In this document: positions 8,642-16,700 of the stretch, one piece after another | Layout of the letters: each line of letters begins with the position of its first letter | Position numbering within the stretch: position 1 is the stretch's first letter | From: Acidimicrobiales bacterium | GTDB taxonomy: Bacteria; Actinomycetota; Acidimicrobiia; Acidimicrobiales; Poriferisodalaceae | Direction of reading: 5' to 3' | Length of the DNA stretch: 64,000 nt | NCBI GenBank assembly: GCA_041394185.1 | Contig: JAWKIQ010000001.1 | Coordinates: forward strand, 1,302,001 to 1,366,000 | The notes under the pieces: generated by a model | What the model saw: only the letters and a program-made list of their open reading frames with translations | Databases searched by the model: none | What the model was told of the DNA's origin: nothing | Position numbers and translations under genes: made by a program

Positions 8642-9922
8642 GTGTCCCTGGTGAACCTGTCGCGCCCGAAGGCGATATCGGCCCTGTTGGCCGGGGTCAT
8701 TGCCGCGTCGGCCCTGGTCGGCCTGGCGGCAGGACGCGACGAGGCGTCGGCACAAGAAGCCCCGGCCGGCACGATCGCGTCGCCTGACTCGCCCACCGAG
8801 GTCGAGCTGAGGCACGCCAACCTCGGCGAACTGGGCCTGGAGAGCATCGGATATCGCAGCGCCGTCGAAGACTACGAGCGGGCGCTCGACACGATTGATG
8901 CCGGCCGCGCTCGGCTCGACGAGATCGACCGCCAACTGGCAGACCTGCGTTCGGCGCAGCGCCAGTTGAGCGAGGGCATACCAGCGCTGGAGACGCGCAT
9001 CGACGACGCCAGGGACTCGGTCGAGCGGGCCCGGTCGGAGATGGCCGACCTGATGGTCATGCGCTACGTGCTCGAGGGCTCGGAGTCCGATCTGAGCGTG
9101 CTCGACGGTGTCAACAGCGGCTCGGCCGACGACGAGCGACGCAATCTGGTGATCGAGACGGTTGCCGCCGCACGGCGTCATGAGTTGACCAGAAGCAAGA
9201 CCATCCTGGGCGATGCCGAGAACGCGGTTCGGGTTGCGAACGACAGCACACTCTCGGTCGCCGAGCGCATCGCCCAGCTCGAGGCTGAACAGAGCGCCAC
9301 ACAGACGCTGGTGGTTGCGACCGAGGGCGGGCTCGACGCCATGATCGAGCTGATCAGAGACGAGCGCCAGAAGTCTCGCCTCTCGGGAACCGACCTCACC
9401 GTGGTGGCCCTCGATGCCTACACCACGGCGGCAGCTCTCGTATCGGCCGAACAACCCGAGTGTGCCCTCGACTGGACTCTGCTGGCCGGCATCGGCCGGG
9501 TCGAGTCACGCCACGGCACATACCGCGGTGCCGTGCTGTTGCCAGACGGCACCACCTCAAAACCGATCATCGGAATTGCTCTCGATGGCAGCTCGGGCAC
9601 GGCCGTCATCGGCGATACCGATGGCGGAGTGCTCGATGGCGACACCACCTGGGATCGCGCCGTCGGGCCCATGCAGTTCATCCCGTCGACATGGGCCGGC
9701 TTTGCAGCAGACGCCAACAACGACGGGCGAAGCGACCCGCAGAACATCTACGACGCGGCGCTGGCGGCTGCGAGATATCTGTGTCGCAGGGGCCCGCTGG
9801 ACGTCGAAGCCAACGTGGTTTCGGCCATCCTCACCTACAACAACTCGCAGGTCTACGTCCGAGCGGTGCGAGCCAATGCCGACACGTACACCGAACTCGG
9901 AATCACCCTGAAGCGACCCTGA
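8642..9922 (+). CDS. Coiled-coil lytic transglycosylase-like cell-wall protein
   Basis: The product is about 426 residues. A signal peptide (ISALLAGVIAASALVGLAAG) is followed by long heptad-rich helices (residues about 55-260, e.g. RSAQRQLSEGIPALETRIDD). A C-terminal SLT/MltB-like domain then carries the catalytic Glu in LLAGIGRVESRHGTYRG and the block VGPMQFIPSTWAGFAADANN. These enzymes cleave peptidoglycan glycan strands outside the membrane. The coiled coil resembles the regulatory arms of NlpC/P60 and FtsX-partner proteins, so local activation by a membrane complex is possible (inference). The GTG start is in frame with the signal peptide. Confidence 0.82.
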   Translation: MSLVNLSRPKAISALLAGVIAASALVGLAAGRDEASAQEAPAGTIASPDSPTEVELRHANLGELGLESIGYRSAVEDYERALDTIDAGRARLDEIDRQLADLRSAQRQLSEGIPALETRIDDARDSVERARSEMADLMVMRYVLEGSESDLSVLDGVNSGSADDERRNLVIETVAAARRHELTRSKTILGDAENAVRVANDSTLSVAERIAQLEAEQSATQTLVVATEGGLDAMIELIRDERQKSRLSGTDLTVVALDAYTTAAALVSAEQPECALDWTLLAGIGRVESRHGTYRGAVLLPDGTTSKPIIGIALDGSSGTAVIGDTDGGVLDGDTTWDRAVGPMQFIPSTWAGFAADANNDGRSDPQNIYDAALAAARYLCRRGPLDVEANVVSAILTYNNSQVYVRAVRANADTYTELGITLKRP

Positions 9923-10036
9923 AAACCCGCAAAGCGGCGGTTGCCGACCTGCCTGCCACACACAGTGGGTCGAGCGAGGGTCTCTGGCAGTGACCACTGT
10001 CACAGCCAGGGACATGACATTGATCTGACGATGACC

Positions 10037-10042
10037 TATCGT
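10037..10042 (+). promoter_or_regulatory. TATCGT -10 box of the YbaK gene
   Basis: TATCGT ends 9 nt before ATG 10052 and lies between that start and the alternative ATG at 10031, favouring 10052. Confidence 0.4.
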
Positions 10043-10051
10043 GCCAAGGCC

Positions 10052-10528
10052 ATGCCCGAGACCGAGTCATCTGTCGAGCGTGTGGTGAGGGCTGCAGCCG
10101 AACGTGGTGTGGCCATCACCCCACTTGTGCAAGCTTCCACCACCCACACCGCAGACGATGCCGCTCAGGCCGTCGGCGTCGACGTGTCGCGTATCGTCAA
10201 GAGCCTCGTCTTCAAGGTCGGTGGCCAACCTGTGCTGGTGCTCGTGAGCGGCGTCAACCAGCTCGACGAAGCCGCTCTTGCGGCGGCATCCGGCGGCGGG
10301 CGTGTTCAGAGGGCAACCGCAGACGAGGTGCGCAGCGCAACGGGCTTCGCCATCGGCGGCGTTGCTCCCTTCGGAACCGACCTACCCGTGTTCATGGACC
10401 GCACCCTGCTCGAGCACGACACCGTGTTCGCAGCCGCCGGCAGGCCGGACACCATCTTCGAGATCGGGTCGAAGGACCTCGCTCAGGCCAGCGCCGCCGT
10501 GGTGTGGCAGCTGGCCACCCCTATCTGA
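10052..10528 (+). CDS. YbaK/EbsC-family aminoacyl-tRNA deacylase
   Basis: The product is about 158 residues, the normal length for a free-standing YbaK/ProX editing domain. Motifs include HTADDAAQAVGVDVSRIVKSLVFKV, where the Lys of 'IVKSL' is the conserved functional residue, then VLVLVSGVNQLD and a C-terminal FEIGSKDL. The family removes wrongly attached amino acids, such as Ala or Cys, from tRNA. An ATG at 10031 is possible, but the -10 box position supports 10052. The HxlR regulator gene follows on the same strand after a 38-bp gap that holds its own promoter. Confidence 0.85.
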   Translation: MPETESSVERVVRAAAERGVAITPLVQASTTHTADDAAQAVGVDVSRIVKSLVFKVGGQPVLVLVSGVNQLDEAALAAASGGGRVQRATADEVRSATGFAIGGVAPFGTDLPVFMDRTLLEHDTVFAAAGRPDTIFEIGSKDLAQASAAVVWQLATPI

Positions 10529-10554
10529 GCCCCACACCACCGCGCGCCTCGGGC

Positions 10555-10560
10555 TAGCTT
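10555..10560 (+). promoter_or_regulatory. TAGCTT -10 box of the HxlR regulator gene
   Basis: TAGCTT ends 6 nt before ATG 10567, which fits leaderless transcription and gives this gene its own promoter. Confidence 0.45.
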
Positions 10561-10566
10561 GGCGCA

Positions 10567-10869
10567 ATGACGGTTCCAGACCGCGCCCAGCTGGACCTCT
10601 TGGACGCGCTAGGCAGGCGCTGGGGCCCTCGTATCGTGTTCGAATTGTCGGGCGGAGCGCTGGGGTTCAACGAACTGCGCAAGCGGTGCGACAACATGTC
10701 GCCCAGCGTGTTGTCCCGACGCCTGGTCGAGCTGGACGAGGCCGGATTGGTTCAACAAGACGACTTCGAGGCGTGGGAGCTGACCACGCGTGGCTACACC
10801 GTCGCCGACTCTCTTGCAGCGGCCACCGCCACGCGGGGCGCCTCAGGGCCGGGTGGTCCTGTCAGCTGA
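10567..10869 (+). CDS. HxlR-type winged-helix transcriptional regulator
   Basis: The product is 100 residues. The winged-helix core is LLDALGRRWGPRIVFELSGG, GFNELRKRCDNMSPSVLSRR and LDEAGLVQQDDFEAWELTTR. This is the HxlR/MarR-like fold with its recognition helix in the NMSPSVLSRRL segment. It lacks a separate ligand domain. HxlR proteins usually dimerise and control a neighbouring operon. The convergent antiporter gene overlaps its 3' end by 8 bp; no operator was identified. The target is unknown. Confidence 0.8.
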   Translation: MTVPDRAQLDLLDALGRRWGPRIVFELSGGALGFNELRKRCDNMSPSVLSRRLVELDEAGLVQQDDFEAWELTTRGYTVADSLAAATATRGASGPGGPVS

Positions 10870-12484
10870 ACGGCCAGAATCTGCCAGCCCCGGGTTCGGG
10901 CTCTGGAGGGCCGGCTTCGGGTACCGGAAACGTCAACACCGGAACCGCCAGCTGGCGGGCGATGCGTTCTGCGGGCATCAGAGCGAGGCGGCTGGTGCTG
11001 CCCAGCTGGCGGGTGCCGAACAGCACGACCAGGTCGGCACCGGTCGAGGCCTGGGCTCTCACCACTGCACCGGTGAACGATTCGGACGTCAGGGCCACGA
11101 ACTCGAACTCGCATCCCCCAGCTTCGGTCAGACGTTCCACACGCTCGACGTGTTTACTCTCGTCGTCACCGGGCACCAGCAGGTACACCTTGGCGTGCCA
11201 GCGAGCCGCGGCGTTCAACAACCACTCGGGCGGATCGACGGCCGACGGTGCAGCCACCAACACCTTTTCGGGCACCTCGTCGAAGTTGACCTCGGGAACC
11301 GATGTGTTGGAATCGTCCGTGGTGCTGCGCTTCTCGAGGCCCAGGTTGCGCATCACCAGCAGGGGCCCGATCAGCTCGAACAGGACAACGCTGCCCAAAA
11401 CGACCGTGGCAGCCTCTACGCCAGGCCCTGGGATGGCCTCAGATGCCAAGACCGCCAAACCCACAGCCACACCCGCCTGCGGGGTCAGATCGACGCCCAG
11501 GCGCAGCGACGCCCGCCACCCGAGGCCGCCGACAGGCCCGCCGATGAGGGCGCCGGCCACCTTGGCGATGACCCTCACCACAATGTAGGCAAGGCCGATG
11601 ACGCCGACTTCGGGTACATCCTCGAGATGGATCGAAGCGCCCGCCAGAGCGAAGAACAACAGATACAGGGGCTGCTCGATCGACTTGATGGTGCGAAACA
11701 GCCGTTGGGTGAACGACACCGGCGACACCGACGCCGCGGTTGCACCGGCGACCAGGGCTGCCAGCGGAAGCGATATCTCGACCTGTTGCGACACGGCCCA
11801 GCCGAGCAGCAGGTGCACGCCGACGAACAGCAACAACTCGCCCGAGGTCTCGATCTGATGCCCCAACCGGGCGATGAGCAGGCCACCCACGACACCGATG
11901 AGCGCTCCCCCGATGCCCAGCTGAACGAAGTCGGCCGCTGCCGACCACACGCTGGCGTCCTCGTTGGTCAAAAGGGTCGCCACTGGCAGTATCGCCGCAA
12001 ACGTCGTGGTTGCAAGGGCGTCCGAGACAGCGTGCGTCGAGACGAGGCCGCGTGTGTAGGGCGAGGAGACCTTGGCCGAACTGACCACGTGCGCGATTGT
12101 CAGAGGGGCGCCGGCGCCGGCCAAGGCTGCCAGCATCAGCGCGACCGAGCGCTCGGCTCCGGCCCACTCGGCGGCGAAGAACACCCCGAACCCCGACAGC
12201 ACGAACTGGGCCACGCCTGCGGTGACCGACCACCGGGCGGCCTTCAGCGCCCTGGCCGAGGCCCGCTCGCCGATGACGAACATCAATACGGCCAGAGCGA
12301 TCTCGGTTACGGGCTGCAGCCTGACGAGATCTTCTTCGCTCACCAGCCCCAGGGCCGAAGGGCCAAGCACCGCTCCGACCAGCAGGAAGCCGATCAGCTC
12401 GGGAAGGTTGCGACGGGCGAGCACGCGGCTCGCCAAGTAGGCGAGCCAGGCCAGCAGCGCAAATGCTGCGAGGCCGTCGGTCAC
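10862..12484 (-). CDS. CPA2-family cation:proton antiporter with C-terminal nucleotide-binding-like domain
   Basis: The product is about 540 residues. The first roughly 390 form a dozen membrane helices (LPELIGFLLVGAVLGPSALG, EIALAVLMFVIGERA, LSLPLAALVAGATAASVSP), with the Asp-containing segment LGVDLTPQAGVAVGLAVLAS typical of Na+/K+:H+ antiporters. The last 150 residues (VPEKVLVAAPSAVDP, GADLVVLFGTRQLG, ERIARQLAVPVLTFPVP) look like a universal-stress-protein-type Rossmann domain that may sense a ligand. The GTG start overlaps the cyclophilin stop (GTGA). Confidence 0.85.
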   Translation of the reverse strand: MTDGLAAFALLAWLAYLASRVLARRNLPELIGFLLVGAVLGPSALGLVSEEDLVRLQPVTEIALAVLMFVIGERASARALKAARWSVTAGVAQFVLSGFGVFFAAEWAGAERSVALMLAALAGAGAPLTIAHVVSSAKVSSPYTRGLVSTHAVSDALATTTFAAILPVATLLTNEDASVWSAAADFVQLGIGGALIGVVGGLLIARLGHQIETSGELLLFVGVHLLLGWAVSQQVEISLPLAALVAGATAASVSPVSFTQRLFRTIKSIEQPLYLLFFALAGASIHLEDVPEVGVIGLAYIVVRVIAKVAGALIGGPVGGLGWRASLRLGVDLTPQAGVAVGLAVLASEAIPGPGVEAATVVLGSVVLFELIGPLLVMRNLGLEKRSTTDDSNTSVPEVNFDEVPEKVLVAAPSAVDPPEWLLNAAARWHAKVYLLVPGDDESKHVERVERLTEAGGCEFEFVALTSESFTGAVVRAQASTGADLVVLFGTRQLGSTSRLALMPAERIARQLAVPVLTFPVPEAGPPEPEPGAGRFWPFS

Positions 12485-12957
12485 GGCCTGGCCTTCTCCT
12501 CGACCACTACCGAGTCCATGGTGTCACCGACCGATATCGCCAATGCGACGTCCATGCCGGACGTCACGTAGCCGAACAGGTTGTACAGCTTGTCCAGCTT
12601 GCGGGTGCAGTCGTCGATGCAGATGAAGAACTGGCTGCCGTTGGTATTGGGGCCTGCGTTGGCCATGGCTACTGCTCCGAGTGTGTACTCGGCCTTCACC
12701 GGCTCGTCTGCGAAGCGATAGCCGGGCCCACCCCTGCCGGTGCCGTCGGGGCATCCGCCCTGGACCACAAACGACGGGACGACGCGATGAAAGGTCAGCC
12801 CGGTGTAGTAGCCGTCGCGCGCCAGGTTGATGAAGTTGTTGACGGTGGCGGGCGCCAGCTGCGGGTCGAGCTCCATGACGATCTCGCCCTTGGGCGTAGA
12901 CAGCGTCACCTCGTACAGAATGTTGAGGTCGACGTTGAATTCGGGGGGTTTTGACAT
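12481..12957 (-). CDS. Peptidyl-prolyl cis-trans isomerase, cyclophilin type
   Basis: The product is about 158 residues. The cyclophilin signature is present: VNNFINLARDGYYTGLTFHR, VVPSFVVQGGCPDGTGRGGP (catalytic Arg in FHR and the QGG block) and NTNGSQFFI. There is no signal peptide, so it acts in the cytoplasm. The sequence is slightly divergent near the C-terminus (CTRKLDKLYNLFGYV in place of the usual 'LDGKHTVFG'). It is translationally coupled to the antiporter gene downstream. The ATG at 12957 sits directly before the conserved domain. Confidence 0.88.
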   Translation of the reverse strand: MSKPPEFNVDLNILYEVTLSTPKGEIVMELDPQLAPATVNNFINLARDGYYTGLTFHRVVPSFVVQGGCPDGTGRGGPGYRFADEPVKAEYTLGAVAMANAGPNTNGSQFFICIDDCTRKLDKLYNLFGYVTSGMDVALAISVGDTMDSVVVEEKARP

Positions 12958-13052
12958 TGCTACATGGTGGCAGGCAATCGGCTGTTTCGTGGACATCGCC
13001 CCGATCTGGGGATCTGATGTAGGCCCGCGCCCTATCGCGGCCCGGCGTTTCG

Positions 13053-13058
13053 TACCCT
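13053..13058 (+). promoter_or_regulatory. TACCCT -10 box of the Thr-rich lipoprotein gene
   Basis: TACCCT ends 7 nt before ATG 13066, consistent with leaderless transcription. Confidence 0.45.
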
Positions 13059-13065
13059 CGTGGCA

Positions 13066-13764
13066 ATGAGGGGACGTCAACTACTTCTGGTCGCAGGAAC
13101 TTTTGTCGCCACGGCCGCGCTTGTGGGCTGCGGTGATTCGGACGACTCGGGCTCGACGGTCATCGAGACCTCGACGACCACGACAACCGCCGCCGAAGCT
13201 GCGGAGTCGACCACCACTGCAGCGCCGGTCGAGACCACGACCACCAGCACCGAGGCACCGGTCGCCAGCACCACCACCGCACCTCAGCGTGGTCAGGGTG
13301 CCGAGCTGACCGAGTCTGCCAGGGTGTCAACCATCGGGCTGGGGCCCGTATACGTCGGCGACACGGTCGAGGTCGTCGCCGAGAAGCTCGGAGTCGCCCT
13401 CGAACCGATGCCCGATGTGCCCGGTGACGAGACCTGTCGCTATCACACCGCGCCGGGGGGCCCGCCGGGCGTCAGCTTCGTAGTGACCTACGGTCGGGTG
13501 TCGCGGATCGACATCGAGTCGCCGAGCGTCATCACCACCCGCTCGGGCGCCGGCATCGGCTCGACCAAGGACGAAATCCTGGCCCTGTTCGGTGACAAGA
13601 TCGAGGCCACGCCCAACGCGTCGTCCGGCGGCGAGGACCTCGCCTATGTGCCGGTGGACGAGAAGGACGCGAACCTGCGCATCATCTTCGAGACCAACGC
13701 CGAGGGGGTCGTGATTCGCTACCGCACCGGTCAGCTGCCCGAGGTCGAATACCCGGGCTGCTGA
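13066..13764 (+). CDS. Thr-rich-linker lipoprotein
   Basis: The product is about 232 residues. A lipoprotein signal ends in LVGC (VATAALVGCGD), then comes a roughly 60-residue Thr/Ser/Ala stalk, then a domain that begins STIGLGPVYVGDTVEVVAEKL and contains GIGSTKDEILALFGDKIE. The 'G-x-G-x-T-x-x-E-I-x-x-L-F' phrase occurs twice in degenerate form and resembles the small BamE/SmpA-like fold. The function is unknown. A GTG two codons upstream (13060) is possible, but ATG 13066 matches the -10 spacing. The 3' end converges on the giant adhesin gene. Confidence 0.78.
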   Translation: MRGRQLLLVAGTFVATAALVGCGDSDDSGSTVIETSTTTTTAAEAAESTTTAAPVETTTTSTEAPVASTTTAPQRGQGAELTESARVSTIGLGPVYVGDTVEVVAEKLGVALEPMPDVPGDETCRYHTAPGGPPGVSFVVTYGRVSRIDIESPSVITTRSGAGIGSTKDEILALFGDKIEATPNASSGGEDLAYVPVDEKDANLRIIFETNAEGVVIRYRTGQLPEVEYPGC

Positions 13765-13782
13765 CCTGGCGCAGCGATCGAA

Positions 13783-16700
13783 TCAGTTCGGGCATTCCGA
13801 GGCGTCCGGAACCTCACGCCTGTCGACGTTGGTGTCGGTCGGATCGAAGGCATCGGTCGAGTCTTCGCAAACGATGGGCCCCTGTGGGATGAAGAAGCCC
13901 ACGTCGACGGTGCGAATCAAGCCGTTTTGATCGACGGTGATCAGGGTGCTCTCGTTGGTGAGAGGGTCGATGTCGCTGTCTACCGAGTCGTCACCGATGT
14001 CTGGGCTCATGGTGTTCCACGAGATCGGAACCTTCACCAGCTTGATGAAGTACTGGCCCGGTTCGAGGTCGCCGAACCAGTAGTAGCCCGGCTTCGCAGA
14101 ATCGTTGTCGAGGTTCTGCGAGGTAGTCCAGGCAACCAGGTTGCGATCGACGTCGTAGAGCTCGATCTCGATTCCGTTGACACCCTCTTCGGTGGGGTCC
14201 TGGATGCCGTCGCGGTTTGCGTCGAGCCAGATCCAGTCGCCTATGCCGTTGTCGGACTGCGGAATCACCAAGCCGGCGGGAAGCCCCTCGACAGGGGTCA
14301 GCTTGGTGCCGTTGGCCAGCTCGAGCTGATAGGCCCACGACATCCACGCATATTCGTCACGGTTGAACGAGCCCTGTGCGGCCCGGACATCCATCTCGAT
14401 TCGCAGCGACTCGCCGCCCACCCACGACGATCCGGTGGGTGTGTCGACCACGATCCGCACCGCCTTCACCTCGGACAGATCGGCTGGTGCGTCGCCCCAG
14501 TCCATGTCGCAGCCGGTGGGCCACGACGTACCTGGCGCCTGGCCGCCCACCTCGGGCCGACAAGGGTTGGTAGAGGTCGAGTACTGCACCGTCACTGACG
14601 CCGACGCCGGCTGGCTGATGATCTGCACCGCGTCGGTCAGCGTCGGAGCGAAGTCCGAGTTGCGGGCCTCACCGCTGATCAGTGTGGTATCGCCGAAGAA
14701 CGGCAAGTTGCCGTAGATGACCGCTCCGCCACCGCCGGTGTTGCCGACGTTGTCGAGGTCGAACCTGAGGGTGGCCTCTTCGTGCGACTCGACCTGAGCG
14801 ATACAGGGTCGGCTGGTGAAACCCTCGTCGTCGGGGCAACCCACCGCTGGACGGCGCCAATCGAGCGCGGCCGCAACGGCACCGGAACCGTCCAGGTTGG
14901 TCGCCTGGATGGTGATGGTGTTGGTGCCTGTGATGAACGGACCCTCGAGTTCGGCGGTGTTCATGACCGACCAGCCCGAGCCAGAGACGCCCTGGCGCAC
15001 GCCGTTGACGAACACCTCGGTCACCTGGTTGTCGACGACGTAGCTCAACATGCCGATCAACGTCGACGGGTCGTCGTCGGCGGTGATCTCTATGTCACGA
15101 TGCAGGAAGGTCGTACCGACGTTGCGGCAATCATCGGCCCAGATCGGTTCGGCGTTGCCCGGCATCTCGTTCCACGGCGTGAAGCACGTTGCGCTGAAGG
15201 GAGCGTGCACCGCTGGGCGCCTCGGTCCGTTCAGCGTGTCTGACACCGTCCAGTCGTCGTCGACTGCCAACACGTCTGGAACCTCGACGATGTGGCCGTA
15301 GATGTCGACCTCGGCCATGTGCAGGTACTGGCCGTTGAGAGCCACCCTCACGTAGCGGGCCAGGGTGCCGTTGGCCGACACGGTTGTGCTGCCGCTGACC
15401 AGGGCTGCCGAGTCGATCGGAAGCTCGACCACGCCGCTCTGGCTGCGCATGCCGCTGATGGTGCTGCTGGTGAACGGCACCTCCGACAAGAACAGAGCAG
15501 CGTTCGCGATGCGCGAGGCGCAGCAGTCGGTGCGGTTCCAGATGGTGATCTCGTCGATCGCTGCCACCGTGTGCAGGTCGGCCTGCCACCACTGGTTCGA
15601 CGTCGAACCGGTGTGAGTGACCGAGCCATTCCAGTAGTTGCCGTTGGAGTTCCCGTCACCGGCGTTCGACGCCGCGCCGCCCAGGCTGGGTGTATAAGTA
15701 GACGACTGGGTGTGAGACGCCGACTCGTTCAGGTCGACCCGTCGGCTGCCGCTGGTGACGATGTCGCTGACGCGGGCCCAGGTGAAGTCGATGGCCAGCG
15801 AGTGGTCGTTGCTGTTTCCGTCGGCCTCGACCTCGACCAAGTTGACGCCGGCCTGGAACGGCCCCGTCAACACCAGCTGGTTGTCGAAGCCCGAGCCCGA
15901 CTGGTTCTGCCTGACACCGTTGACATAGAAGGTGAACTCGCCGTTGAGCCATGCGTTGGCCTCCAGAACCAGCTCACCCGGCTCGCTGGTGGCCGACAGC
16001 ACGAAGCTGCGCTGGAACCACCGGCTATCGCGTGAGTCGCAGTCTCTGTCCCAAAGCGGAACCGCCGGAGCCGCCGGGAAGCCCGTCGCACACTGCCCCA
16101 CGGCCTCGGCGGGGCTCTGGTTCGAGTTGCGGTTGTTGGAAACCGTCCACTCTGGATCGTCTTCACCAAGTGCGATCGACGAGCCGTCGGCGCGCTTGCC
16201 CGTGTCCAGATCTGGCAATGTCAGCAGGCTGGTGTTCAGAGCCGTCGAGACGTCTTCGAGATTGGCGAAGTCGCCATCAGGCGACGTGGCGCCGTCGTAG
16301 TCGACGAATTCGAGCCCGTCGGTGCCCCTCGACATGGCGGTTGCCTCTATCGAGAACAGCGAATCGATTTCGAACTGCGCGCTGGCAACGCACAGCGCCT
16401 CGGCCAATATGCCGTCGGTGTCGATGTCGGTGACATCGGCTGCGGTGTCGCCGACACACTCGATCGGGTACGCGGTGTCGTTGGTCGCCGTGGCGAACTC
16501 GATGGGCTTCGTAGCAGCCTGAGCGCCGTCGGCGACGTTGGTGATCAGCCTCAGATCGAACAGATCACCCGGGGCGAAAGACGTGCCGTCGAAGTCGAAC
16601 CGAACCAGCGTGCGGCCGGTCGAGTTGTGGTCTTCGATCACCGTGATGAAGGGAGCAGTGGCCATGCTTATCGGTGCCCAGCCGACATACTCGAGCCCAG

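Noticed and set aside
10790..12571. A 593-codon plus-strand frame opposite the antiporter
   Set aside because: The minus strand encodes a clear 12-helix antiporter; the opposing frame is rich in His/Gln/Arg, as expected for a mirror frame.
13783..13860. Sortase anchoring of adhesin A
   Set aside because: There is no LPXTG-like motif, hydrophobic segment or basic tail at the C-terminus of either adhesin.
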